Assembly: GCA_022578965.1 (NCBI GenBank)
Contig: MU400635.1
Span: 1-64,000 of the forward strand
DNA from: Xylaria sp. FL1777
Lineage: Eukaryota > Ascomycota > Sordariomycetes > Xylariales > Xylariaceae
DNA: 64,000 nucleotides
Reading direction: 5' to 3'
The notes beneath the pieces are model-generated. The model did not search any database, was not told the origin of the DNA, and was given only the letters and a program-made list of their open reading frames with translations. The position numbers and the translations under genes are program-made. Of this stretch, positions 45,292-55,310 are shown piece by piece (within the stretch, counting starts at the first letter, position 1; each line of letters begins with the position of its first letter).

Positions 45292-48200
45292 CTACCGCCG
45301 ATCCTCAGCAGGCCCAGCGAACTTGACGCTCTTCCTACGTTCCCTTTCAACTCCTCCATTGCCAATCGCGAAACTACCACCTCGCCCAGGGCTAGAGCTC
45401 AATATGCCCATAAGGCCGCCAGGCTTTTCGTTCTTCTCGTGGCCGTTTCCGGAGAGAACTTCGCGAACAGTCTCCACGGCTCGGCTTTGTGGGATTTCGA
45501 GGGTGTCCCCTCTTACGCTGCCAGCAGGTGTAGGAACAATCGACATGTCCCCGGATACGGCTTGTTTGTTGTCGACTTTCTTAAGATCTGTGATCACGCC
45601 GCGGTACTGTTCCCGTACAGCCCGTCCCAGCTCCTCAGTCCGTGCTGTACTACTCTCGTTCCGCCATCTTCCAGGAAGGCAAGCGTGGCCACAGCCGTCA
45701 AAGGGGCAACAGCCATCGCTGTTTGTTTCTGGGGAGTCATCCTCAAAGAGCTCTGTCCTTGTAGGTTCGGGGAGTATATTTATTTTTGAGGATATGACAG
45801 GCGCGTGCCAGTCCTGGAGGCAGCTGGCGTGACCACCGTGAGAACATCCGGGGCAATACCACCAAATTGAGAGACTTGAGGCTTCCGATTGGGCTGAAGC
45901 TGTACTCATACCTTCATCAACAGTGAGAGACGTCAATTCTGAGGCTACCTCACGGTGCCCACAAACTGCACATGGTGCTACAAGTGCACAGCAGCGCTCG
46001 CATTTCCAAATTTCTGAACCTTCTGGTAAAGAACGGTTGACCTCTCGAGGTTTATGACACTGTGCACATGAAAATCCAACTGCAACTCGATCTTGAGCAG
46101 GGCGGAAGATAGAACTATAATTCTCCCCCCAAATTTCAATACCCGGCCAACCGCGCAGAGAGAGGTTGCGCAACGACGCGGCCTCGACAAAAAGCTTCAT
46201 AGTCATAAGGCGGGAGTGGTGCTGCCGTAGCACAGCAGCAGCTTGATGAGGATCAATTATATCATCAGGTACAAGAGGCTTTAGGAGTAAGATCATGGCG
46301 GAGGCATTAAGAGCTGAGCGTCTACACTCAAATGCAACTGCCTGTGCTACTATTTCGTATGGTTGAATGGGCGATGAATTAATCTTAGCGCTAGCATCGA
46401 AGCTGGTCGGGTATGGGTAAGGAGGGTCATCGTCCCAGGGTAGGAAGTCGGTTTCCGTTATTGTAGACGATGTATGATCCTGCGGTCGAGAAGTTCTCTG
46501 GTTGAATTGAGACGGTGCATCATGAATGGATAATGGGTTAGCTTTGAACCTTTCGGAGTGTTGAATAACTTCAATATCAGTAGAATTGCTCTCGGCGGTG
46601 TCAACTGTTGTTTGAGAGATCAAAAAATCGTCTGTTAAGCCGTCCGACTCGTACCTCTCAAGTGGTGGTCGCGGCCGTGACCAGTCACGACGCACTGGAG
46701 ATTCGTCGATTTGTCGACCTCGTATTCTGCTACCGAATTCCATATCGCTGCTTCCATCATAGGATTCCTCTCGCTGCAGTCCGTGTGTCGATTGCTGTGC
46801 ACTCCCTCCAGATGAGGTTCCAAGGAGAGAAGCCTGGCGGCTTGCATCCGATAGTGAAAACATTTGCATAAAACTCTCGTCCGAATTGAGTCTCACTGCA
46901 GGCTTTCTACGGCTATTAGGAGATCTTGGCTCCATGGGGTCAATTCTCAATGGCTCTTTCTTCTTTGGCACATCGATGGGTATTGGTAGGGTTTCAAGGG
47001 CCCCTACATCATAAAAATCGTAGCCTTCTGTACTCGACACCTGACTTTCTTGACTGATGGTAGATAAGGTAGTAGAATCAAGCCGCCCGCGGGGGCCAGC
47101 TCTTCCAGAGTGAGCAGCCGGCGGCAGAGAAAAGCTCTCTACTTCATGGACTGGGGTCAGCCTTTTCGCAGTCCCCGGGTCCTCAAACACAACTTGATCA
47201 TCTTTCACTGGTCGAGCAAGGGGAGTAGGTACATTGGATTCGCTGTCAATCTCTTCCACAAGTCGTAACTTTCCAGGAGTTGGACGGGGATCCGCAGGGG
47301 CCACAGATGTGGGAGGTCTCGGAGTCTCATCGCCACTACGGTGGGGCTGAGATGGTGAACTGACTTTTAGGGTCGAGGGTAGCGCATCATCACCCTTATT
47401 TGAAAGCAGCTTGTTCCCCCAGGTATTCGTAAGGCGAGATTCAAGATGATACCTCGACCTACTTTTCAAAAGTAAATTCATAGCATAGGACAATATACGC
47501 CATGTTTGGGCCAGCCGGAACTGACTCACGCTTTCGGCTGCCCGGGCATATTTAGCCATGATTTTCAAGATTCTCTGATCAAGTGGCTCTGTATCTTCCG
47601 AGTTTGGGAGTCCCTTTTCAAGGATTTCTAGATACTGCTGCGAGAGGAAATGGTATGTGTCGACCGGGGTACTAGCCGGGATGCGCATGACAGCCATGAC
47701 TTGTTGTGGTTTGAAGGGAACGGTTAGCTTAATTGCTTGCTCTAACGAGATGACTTGGTCTTGAACTCCAGGACCCGAGGGCGGAGTTGTACTCAGCGAT
47801 TGCACTGATCGATGTGTACCTCTTCGCTTGCCACCAACCCGGCGCTTTGGCCCGAGGAAGCTACCAATCACGTCTTCTTCGGAGTCACTGCGGCTAATGC
47901 TAAGCATCTGGCCAGTTGGACTTGAGCTGAGCGAAGAAGTAGAAAGTATATTATGCCCTTTTACGATCGTCCGGGGCCTTGACACCTGAATTCTCTCTTC
48001 AAGAAACATGAGGACCTCCCCACAAGCAGAAAAATCGAGACTCGACAGTGGTTGGCGGTCCATGACTTTAGGAGCAAATGCGACATCGCACTGCGCAAAC
48101 CCGTCATGGCCTGCAGCCCACAGCAAATCCTGATCATGCCAGAGAAGTGCACTCGGTGAGTTCTCGAATAGTTCAATCTCCTTGTAGGGCATTGTCGGGC

Positions 48201-49254
48201 GCGCGAGGTCCCAGATATGCACTGAGCTAATGCCATTCCTCAGATTGCTGCCTTCATTATAGGCTACAGCCACTTGCGCAGCTCGTCGTCCCTGCGCAGT
48301 CGCAGACCACAGTCCGGGCCGCCATGAGACGGACGTCACAGGTGCCGGGGCATTAATAGTCCACTTGGCCTTTTGCCTCTTCTCAGCATTCTTAGATAAG
48401 TCCCATACGTAGCATTTCCCGTCAAACCCCGCACTTATGAGGTGATCGCCGTCAGGGTGCCACGATATTGAGGAGACGCCTTTTTGGGTATCGTGAGCGT
48501 TAATTTTAAGTAAAGGCGTGGTGGGCCTGCGAATATCCCATTTTAATATGGCGCCTGATTCGGTTGCACAGGCCAACATCATGCCATCCCTGGGTGCCCA
48601 CTTCAGATCACGAACGCCGTCGGCATTGCATCGCAGGGCTTGAAAGGTCCGGAATGTCAGTCCATTGCGTCCGGCAACGGGTGCCTTGACATCGAAGCAG
48701 CGCACAACACCATCCTGCCCCCCAGACAGCATCCACGTACCCCTGTGCGGATTGAAGTCGAGCTTATTGACTTGTCGCGAGCCATCAGAGGACTGTATGA
48801 ACTCCAGACCCAGGCCCGACGCCAAGCGGTTGATATCGTACATGAAGATCTTGCCATTGGCGCATGCAGTGAAGATGGTGGGCTCGGCGCCATGATGAGT
48901 AGCCACCTTGACATCCTTTATCGACAGCTGTTCCGAGGCCAGGCTCGCAGCGCTGCCCTTGTTCGCAAACTGGGATGTAATGGCAGAGCGCACATCGACC
49001 CCTTCCCTGATATTCAAGCCGTCTATGTGGATGGTCTTGAGCACATGTCGCCCCCCCAGAACAGCGATGCGGCCGTCGGGCGACCGGTCGATGCAGGCGA
49101 CGGGGACGGACGAGGGGTAGACGGCATTTTGCGAGGCATTCGGACGGTAGGCCTGGGGGTTGGGAGAAGCGGCAGCGGCAAGACCGGCATCGTTGGAGAT
49201 GTCGTTGTTGGGGCGGCCAAGAAGCCTCTTGATGATCTTGCCTTGATTATACAT
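45292..49254 (-). CDS. RTC1: RTC1 / WDR24-like WD40-RING protein (SEA complex)
   Basis: One long exon of 1320 residues. WD40 repeats cover about residues 50-400, with VACIDRSPDGRIAVLGG at the start and clear blades such as SWHPDGDHLISAGFDGKCYVWDL. A long disordered, Ser/Pro-rich middle follows. The C-terminus carries the zinc-binding region CAQCHKPRE...CERCCALVAPCAVCGH...WWYCPGCSHGGHASCLQDW, the RING-type module of the SEA/GATOR2 subunits. Size and order fit fungal Rtc1/Sea2 (WDR24 in animals), which works on the vacuolar membrane in TORC1 nutrient signalling. The first ATG used here follows an unusually short leader; an upstream exon cannot be excluded because a GT lies within the ATG codon context. 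It is divergent from the DHDPS-like gene. Confidence 0.9.
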   Translation of the reverse strand: MYNQGKIIKRLLGRPNNDISNDAGLAAAASPNPQAYRPNASQNAVYPSSVPVACIDRSPDGRIAVLGGRHVLKTIHIDGLNIREGVDVRSAITSQFANKGSAASLASEQLSIKDVKVATHHGAEPTIFTACANGKIFMYDINRLASGLGLEFIQSSDGSRQVNKLDFNPHRGTWMLSGGQDGVVRCFDVKAPVAGRNGLTFRTFQALRCNADGVRDLKWAPRDGMMLACATESGAILKWDIRRPTTPLLKINAHDTQKGVSSISWHPDGDHLISAGFDGKCYVWDLSKNAEKRQKAKWTINAPAPVTSVSWRPGLWSATAQGRRAAQVAVAYNEGSNLRNGISSVHIWDLARPTMPYKEIELFENSPSALLWHDQDLLWAAGHDGFAQCDVAFAPKVMDRQPLSSLDFSACGEVLMFLEERIQVSRPRTIVKGHNILSTSSLSSSPTGQMLSISRSDSEEDVIGSFLGPKRRVGGKRRGTHRSVQSLSTTPPSGPGVQDQVISLEQAIKLTVPFKPQQVMAVMRIPASTPVDTYHFLSQQYLEILEKGLPNSEDTEPLDQRILKIMAKYARAAESVSQFRLAQTWRILSYAMNLLLKSRSRYHLESRLTNTWGNKLLSNKGDDALPSTLKVSSPSQPHRSGDETPRPPTSVAPADPRPTPGKLRLVEEIDSESNVPTPLARPVKDDQVVFEDPGTAKRLTPVHEVESFSLPPAAHSGRAGPRGRLDSTTLSTISQESQVSSTEGYDFYDVGALETLPIPIDVPKKKEPLRIDPMEPRSPNSRRKPAVRLNSDESFMQMFSLSDASRQASLLGTSSGGSAQQSTHGLQREESYDGSSDMEFGSRIRGRQIDESPVRRDWSRPRPPLERYESDGLTDDFLISQTTVDTAESNSTDIEVIQHSERFKANPLSIHDAPSQFNQRTSRPQDHTSSTITETDFLPWDDDPPYPYPTSFDASAKINSSPIQPYEIVAQAVAFECRRSALNASAMILLLKPLVPDDIIDPHQAAAVLRQHHSRLMTMKLFVEAASLRNLSLRGWPGIEIWGENYSSIFRPAQDRVAVGFSCAQCHKPREVNRSLPEGSEIWKCERCCALVAPCAVCGHREVASELTSLTVDEGMSTASAQSEASSLSIWWYCPGCSHGGHASCLQDWHAPVISSKINILPEPTRTELFEDDSPETNSDGCCPFDGCGHACLPGRWRNESSTARTEELGRAVREQYRGVITDLKKVDNKQAVSGDMSIVPTPAGSVRGDTLEIPQSRAVETVREVLSGNGHEKNEKPGGLMGILSSSPGRGGSFAIGNGGVERERRKSVKFAGPAEDRR

Positions 49255-50325
49255 GGCGATGGCAACGATGACGGCGCACTTCGGCCGGTTGAGGAGTCAG
49301 TCGAGATGGCGTCATTGTTCGGCTGCACTGGTTTCGTCGGGGTCGAGGAGCCGTCGTGAGCCTTGTCGCCGACGCTGAAGTGCACTGCAAGGCCGTCAGT
49401 CGCGCGCGAACATGCTTAGATGCCTGATGTAATCACAGAAAGCTGGCTGTCGACTCTTAGCAGATGAGTGGTTGAGCGACGAACTGCGACCGGGTCAGCT
49501 GCACCAGGAAATGCAGTGCAATATGCAGCTCAGGGTCATTTACCAGGTATTTACCGGGTATTTACCAGGTAGGTGCCCCACAGTAAGGCCCTTGCCTGCA
49601 GCTTGCAGGTTGTAGCTTGTAGCTTGTTCAGGCAGTAGGTTAGATACCTAGGTGGTCGTACAGTAGTACAATGTAGTACCTACCTATACCTACTACCTAT
49701 ACTACAGCGAACATGCGGAGAGACACACCTACCTAGGTAGGGAAGTACTGGTAGTTGGAAGACCTGTAGGGCATACCTACTAAGTACTTACGTAGGTATA
49801 TATATCTCTGCTTAGGTAGTTCCTTAAATAACGACTGTGTCTACGTATCTAATAACCTCTAAGACAGCTTCTTAATAGACTGGGGTTCAGGTGTGAGATC
49901 TATCTAAGCACCTACTGGTAGGTAACTACCTAGGCAGGTGTTGGATTTATCACTCACATTAGATTTAAGTTCTGGTCGACTTACGCTATGTATCTTTCTC
50001 ACTGGTCTGAGTATCATCACCTCAAATGCCAATTATCAAGAAATAACAAAAAAGAGCATCCGAGCAGTCACGGAAAAGAGACTCCAGCCCTTCGGATGCA
50101 GATCCGAGTTTGGCGCGGACAGCCCTCCGACTCTCGGCACATCTCCCCCGAGCCGACTGTGACATAAATAAAGGCTATGCCCAAGTTCGGGCATCTAGTC
50201 TAAATGGCCTCAATACGCAACAAAAAGAGATAGAGAGAGAACCCCCGGAGTTTTAGATTTTGTATATAAACTAAATAGATACATAGATAGTCATTTCTCT
50301 CCCTTTATCGTCATCTTCACAAACC
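49255..50325. promoter_or_regulatory. RTC1 / aldolase divergent region rich in TACCTA repeats
   Basis: At about 49536-49580 there are three imperfect 13-bp units around TTTACC(A/G)GGTA. From about 49640 to 49940 the DNA is dominated by TACCTA/TAGGTA words and palindromes such as ACCTACCTAGGTAGG. The part 49950-50325 is normal promoter DNA with a TATATAAA at 50263-50270, about 60 bp before the aldolase start. Confidence 0.6.
50263..50270 (+). promoter_or_regulatory. TATA-like box of the DHDPS-family gene
   Basis: TATATAAA about 55-63 bp before the ATG at 50326, followed by a CT-rich stretch, the common arrangement of a strong fungal core promoter. Confidence 0.4.
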
Positions 50326-51373
50326 ATGCCATTCCCCAAGGTGCCGCCCAGCGGGATCTGGGCCCCCGCCATCACCTTCTTCGACCCCGCGACAGACGCG
50401 CTGATCCCGACGGACCAGGGCAAATACTACGCCTACCTGTCCAAGTCCGGGCTGGCCGGGCTCGTGATCCTCGGCACCAACGCCGAGACCTTCCTGCTGA
50501 CGCGCGAGGAGCGCAAGCAGCTGCTGCAGATCGCCCGCGCCGCCTGCGGGCCCGAGTACCCCATCATGGCGGGCGTCGGCGGCCACTCGACGCGCCAGGT
50601 GCAGGAGTTCGTGGCCGACGCCGCCGACGCCGGCGCCAACTACGTGCTGGTGCTGCCGCCCGCGTACTTCGGCAAGGCCACCACGCCCGCCGTCATCGAC
50701 GGCTTCTACGCCGACATCGCGGCCGCCAGCCCGCTGCCCGTGGTCCTGTATAACTTCCCCGGCGTCTGCAACGGCGTCGACCTCGACTCCGCCACCATCG
50801 CCCGCCTCGCGCGCCAGCACGACAACATCGTCGGCGTGAAGCTCACCTGCGGCTCCGTCGCCAAGATCACGCGTCGTAAGTGATATCCCGGGGTCTCTTC
50901 TTTCCCGGCCTCCTTGAGAGTATCCAGTGAAATGTTTAACAACCACATTTAACTACTAACACCGAGCGTTGCCAGTCGCCAGCGAGCTGCCGCCAGAGCG
51001 CTTCGCCACCTTTGGCGGGCAGTCGGATTTCCTGATCGGCGGCCTGAGCGTCGGGTCCGCGGGCTGCATCGCGGCGTTCGCGAACGTGTTCCCGCGGACC
51101 ATCGTGCAGATCTACAAGCTGTACAAGGCGGGGAAGTACGCCGAGGCGCTCGCGCTGCACCAGAAGGCCGCGCTGGCCGAGCAGCCCTGCAAGTCGGGCA
51201 TCGCCGCCACCAAGTACGCCGCGGCCATCAACACGGCGAGGGCCGCGGGCATCGAGGGCGCCGAGGAGAAGCTGCGGCCCAGACGGCCGTATACGGAGCC
51301 GTCCGAGGCCGCGAAGCAGAACGTCGTGGCGGAGATGGCTGAGCTGGCGAAGATCGAGGAGAGTCTCAGGTAG
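50326..51373 (+). CDS. Dihydrodipicolinate synthase-family aldolase
   Basis: Two exons, 50326-50875 and 50976-51373, with a 100-bp intron that contains a CTACTAAC branch site; 315 residues. The TIM-barrel active site of the DapA/NAL family is visible: GTNAE (substrate carboxylate loop), VVLYNFPG with the proton-relay tyrosine, and GVKLTCG with the Schiff-base lysine. In fungi, which lack the bacterial lysine route, such proteins usually act as 4-hydroxy-2-oxoglutarate, trans-4-hydroxy-proline or sugar-acid aldolases; the substrate is not clear. The coding sequence is strongly GC-rich at third positions, unlike its neighbours, which suggests either high expression or an ancient transfer. A good TATA box precedes it. 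Confidence 0.88.
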
Positions 51374-51720
51374 AGCCTAGAAAAGGGAGAGGGCAAAAAA
51401 AAAGAATTATAAGTGAATTGACTGACCTATTAATCCTCGCGATCCAGCCGGTGCGTATAGGCTCAATGTGTCCACGGTGCCGGGCTATCTAAACTCTAAA
51501 AACACATCTCCAGTATCCCTATCGATGGCCAATCCCCGAACAAATTACAGTGATGTATGTATATCGTTATTATGCAGGAGGGTCGTGGGTTTCGCATTGT
51601 CGTCACAATGCCATAAAGGATTTAACAGAACCAAGCCAAACCAAACCCTGCGTTTCCCAACACGAACGCGTAAACCCCAGACCGCTCATTTTACGGTCAG
51701 CTCATAATTCCCAACCCCCT
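51374..51720. other. Convergent intergenic spacer
   Basis: 3' ends of the aldolase and the SGNH hydrolase genes; no gene seen. Confidence 0.4.
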
Positions 51721-53101
51721 TTATCTTTTAGGTGCGGCGGCCGCATCGACACGGCCTACCTCCCCATCATACGGCAGCCCATCCTCGGGCCAGCGCAGAT
51801 ATCCCCTCTGATCAGCCTCCTGCACCGCCTGGGCAAGTATATGGCCCATGATCTCATAGCCGCGATCAGTAGGGTGCGAGCCGTCGTAGCTGATATCTCC
51901 CGGTTGAGGCCTGCCGGGGAGTCCGGCCGAGGGATGCAGCTCGGCCAGCACGACGGTCTTGTTCTGGTATTTCGGGAACAGCTCGCGGAACTGGCGGTTG
52001 ATGTCCAGGATCAGGGGCTCGCGGTTCGGGACGTTGTTCGTCAGGAGCGTGCTGAGCACGACGGTGGCGCGCGGCGAGGCGCGCAGCAGGTAGTCGATGA
52101 AGGCCTCCATGTCCCGCCCCGCGACGTCCGTGTCGCGGTACTGCAGCACGTTGTTCGTGCCGACGTTGATGACGAAGACGTTCGGTTGTTCCTGCGGCAC
52201 GATCTTCTTGGCGTGGTCGTGGATCTGCGTACTGCAACTCTCGGTGTTAGTCCGTATTCTCGCTCTTTTTTTAAGTTTCATCTTGGAAACTACGAGTAGC
52301 TTCTAAGATATGATGATTTTGGCTTAGATGGGAGCTTGTATGTCCCTAAATAGAATTCACGGAAAAAAGAAGGAAATGGTCTACGAGAAATACTCACATC
52401 CTGTTTCCGCCATAGGCCTCGAAGTCGTTGTCCGGCATGTTTCCGTTGCGTTGCGTTCCCACCATGTTGATAGGTGCCCCTAGTTTTTCGAGGTCGCCAC
52501 GGAGCGTCCTCCGGAAGCCGTTGCGGTCAGAGGATAATTCCCCACGGACTATGGATGCACCCAAGCACATGATCCGTAGCGGCGTGCCGTCTGCTATACT
52601 GCTCGAGTTCTTCGGCCGCCAAAGACTAGGCTTTTTGTGTGGGTCCCCTTGGCTATCTTGATCATCGCCGTCGTCGTCGTTGTTGCTGTCATCATTCGTA
52701 CCACCATGATCGCCATCACTACTAGTGCTATTATGCCCACCGCTGCTGTCACCGTTGCTGCCATTGCTGCCATTGCTGCTACTGTTCCCATCACTGCTAC
52801 CACTATTACCAGTACCCAGGCTGTCGCTGAGGCTATCTTCAGTACCAACGCTATTGCTGGTGTGAGGGGTGAGTTCATGGGTTGCACCGAGAGCTAAAAC
52901 GTCCGTGTAAGTGACAGACTATGAGTGATACTTGGGTAACAAAAGGGGCGACAGCTATAGATAAGTAAGGTCATATTTACCAATCAGAACGACTGACACA
53001 ACCACCAGGAAAGTCAGTATAGCGATTGAGCGCTTCTTTTTGAGAAAAGCGAGACGACCGCGCCCTGGTGAGGGCAATGGCTTCTCCGTAAGACTTGACA
53101 T
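51721..53101 (-). CDS. Membrane-anchored SGNH hydrolase with low-complexity stalk
   Basis: Three exons on the minus strand: 53101-52981, 52893-52398 and 52231-51721; introns 87 and 166 bp; 375 residues. The N-terminus has a basic segment (LKKKRS) followed by a hydrophobic helix (IAILTFLVVVSVVLI), so a type II membrane anchor is likely. A stalk of about 85 residues made of Asn, Ser, Gly and Asp follows, encoded by trinucleotide-like AGC/GGC/AAT/GAT runs. The catalytic domain has block I with LGASIVRG, block III with VGTNN and block V with DGSHPTDRGYE, giving the Ser, Gly/Asn and Asp-His of SGNH/GDSL esterases. It may remove acetyl or acyl groups from cell-wall polysaccharides, but the substrate is inferred only from fold and location. 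Related fungal enzymes usually lack such an anchor and stalk. Confidence 0.85.
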
Positions 53102-54041
53102 CTTTTTTTTTTTGGTCTACCTATGCACGTGTAAATCCGAAAGACAGAGAAGGAACGGAAGTGGCATTATAGCAGCCAAGAACATAGGTAGGACGAAGGA
53201 AGCATACCAAGACTTGCACCCGGCGAGATGATGACCCAAGAAATAACTTATTGTTTCTTGTACGCGATGTCGGCACTCACAAGCCGAGGGTGCATTTTCC
53301 GCATGTATGCATGCAGTGTACAAAAGATGATAGCCATCGATAGGTAATGAGTGACGTATTCGAGTCTTCATTATCGATGGTTCGGCCAGTGTCCTTCCAA
53401 GCTGAAACTATTTGTTTTATCTCGACACGTTCACTGGGAGGTTCGATGCAAGTCGGCCAGCGCCTCCTAATCTTGATTGCTTGGTCGCCGTGTGCAGAAC
53501 TTAGGGAAATGGTATTGGGCTGGAGGGATCTGCAGTGGAACCGGAGGACAACAGTCTTCGGCACAGTTTGCCGGTTTGCTGTGCCATTGATGGCTGCTTC
53601 ACAGGGATTCCGGCATCTCTGAGACGTGACAATGTCGATTCTGCATCCGATACCTCTCCAGATATCATAGATTCTGTCATGTAGGTCGGGAACGTACAGC
53701 ACTAGGGTAGTATACAGATTAGCCTCCTTAGTTGAGCAATCCCCATTTGACGCAGCTGCAAATAAATCACGGCCCACGAGGCGCCCTGGTTGTGCCGACG
53801 TTCGCGCAGCATCCCTGCTGCATTGGCCAGGGCGATCCTCAGCGTGTGATTCTAGGCCTTTTGCTCGGCTCTTGAATCAACTTTCTTCAGCACGCCGATG
53901 AGAACTTGGGTTTGTTTAGACGTTAGGACGGGAGGATCTATTTTAACCATCTAGAATGAGATCTAAACAAACTATCTAAGCTCAACCAGCTGCCATATTG
54001 AACTTGTGATGTAGAGAACGCATCATGTCCGGGCCAGTAGC
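53102..54041. other. Intergenic spacer
   Basis: About 0.9 kb without a supportable gene. A minus-strand frame at 53277-53777 has no ATG. Confidence 0.4.
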
Positions 54042-54749
54042 TTATAAGGCACCCGTCCAATCCTTCATTAGGTTCCTTATAGGCAGGAAACACTTTTTAT
54101 CGGCCCACTCCGGCGCTGTGTCATCGTGATGTTCACTCCATTGCCGTATCTCATCCCAGCTCATCCAGTGCCAGCCTTCGCATTTGTTAGGTTCCATGGT
54201 CTGCAGTGTCTCATTAGTACACAGTATTAAAATTTCTCTCCAATGTGGGTATTATAGGTAGGTATATGTTTTCTCCGTTCTCGTTCATAGGAGTACTGCC
54301 AGAAGACCTGGCGTAGCGACGAGTGAGAACTAACCTGAGGTTGAGCCTCCACATCTTCCATAGTACACTGCACGAATACAGTGATATAGTGTTTCGATGT
54401 CGCATCAAACACGTCATTCGTCACGGCGACAACCTTGACACCCTTGACCCGCAACGCAGTCTCCTCTAGGGTCTCCCGCTCAGCACATGCGAAGAACGAC
54501 TCACCCATTTCGAGGTGGCCACCAGGGAAGGCCCATGATCCTGCGGATTCTCTCGTCAGCATGCAATGATACTTTTCTTATCCCGTCGCTACCAACACAG
54601 TCAAGGAGATGCATGCGAGCAGAAATATGAAATGGGCCGCGCTTACCAGCACCGTGGCTCCCCGCACGTTTGCCCATGATAAGCTCTCCCTTTGCGTTAC
54701 ATATGATGGCTGAAATGCCGACGCGGGGGTTTGGTGGGGTTGCAGTCAT
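54042..54749 (-). CDS. Nudix hydrolase (NUDT15-like)
   Basis: Three exons on the minus strand: 54749-54647, 54540-54335 and 54200-54042; introns 106 and 134 bp; 155 residues, the usual size of this group. The first intron falls just inside KRAGSHGAGSWAFPGGHLE and its removal restores this characteristic beginning. The Nudix box reads GGHLEMGESFFACAERETLEETAL, with the glutamates of the REUxEE helix in place and Ala instead of the final Gly. The C-terminal EPNKCEGWHWMSWDEIRQW is typical of MTH2/NUDT15 homologues. These enzymes hydrolyse oxidised or non-canonical nucleotides; which one is unknown. Soluble, no targeting signal. Confidence 0.85.
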
Positions 54750-55310
54750 GATGGTCAAATTCTATCTATATCAGATCTGCGAATGGCAACTGAGGAAGTC
54801 TTGAAGTATATCAAATGCGCAGTGGATGAAAACCGTAAATGGAATACGGAATCTCAACGACGGCTGTACCCAATTTATACCTTCGGAGAGCCGGCAGTGC
54901 AAGACGGAAAGGTATGGGGACGGGAGGGACGGGCTCGGCGGTACTACCAAGTGAAGTGCTGTATAACAAATAAGGCAGACACCCAGGGAGAAATCTGCCC
55001 ACTGAACACCTCCGTAGGTATGGTAACAGACGCAAGGGGGGGGCTGTTTTTACAGTTACCATATAAGCCACTTAGCACCACCTGCACAACCAAGAGTGTT
55101 GTTAAGCCTATACAATTGGCAAAACATTTGAGTCTCGGTCTTTATAGGCAGTCTAGATTATCATTTCCCAATAAAATACATGAATAAGCACCGCCGCCTT
55201 GTATATAGCAGACCCCATGACAAGCAAAGCAAACACAACTAGAGGCCCCCAGATGCCCATAGACAGGTACACAACAACGCCATTCTCCCGCTGCGTACGA
55301 CACAACAACA
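54750..55310. other. Intergenic spacer
   Basis: Promoter of the NUDT15-like gene and 3' region of the next Nudix gene; a 134-residue plus-strand frame here has no recognisable content. Confidence 0.4.

Noticed and set aside
50317..50946. 209-residue frame opposite the aldolase
   Set aside because: It is the antisense shadow of a GC-rich coding region with few stops.
53277..53777. 166-residue minus-strand frame
   Set aside because: It starts with GTG, has no internal ATG near the start and no recognisable domain.
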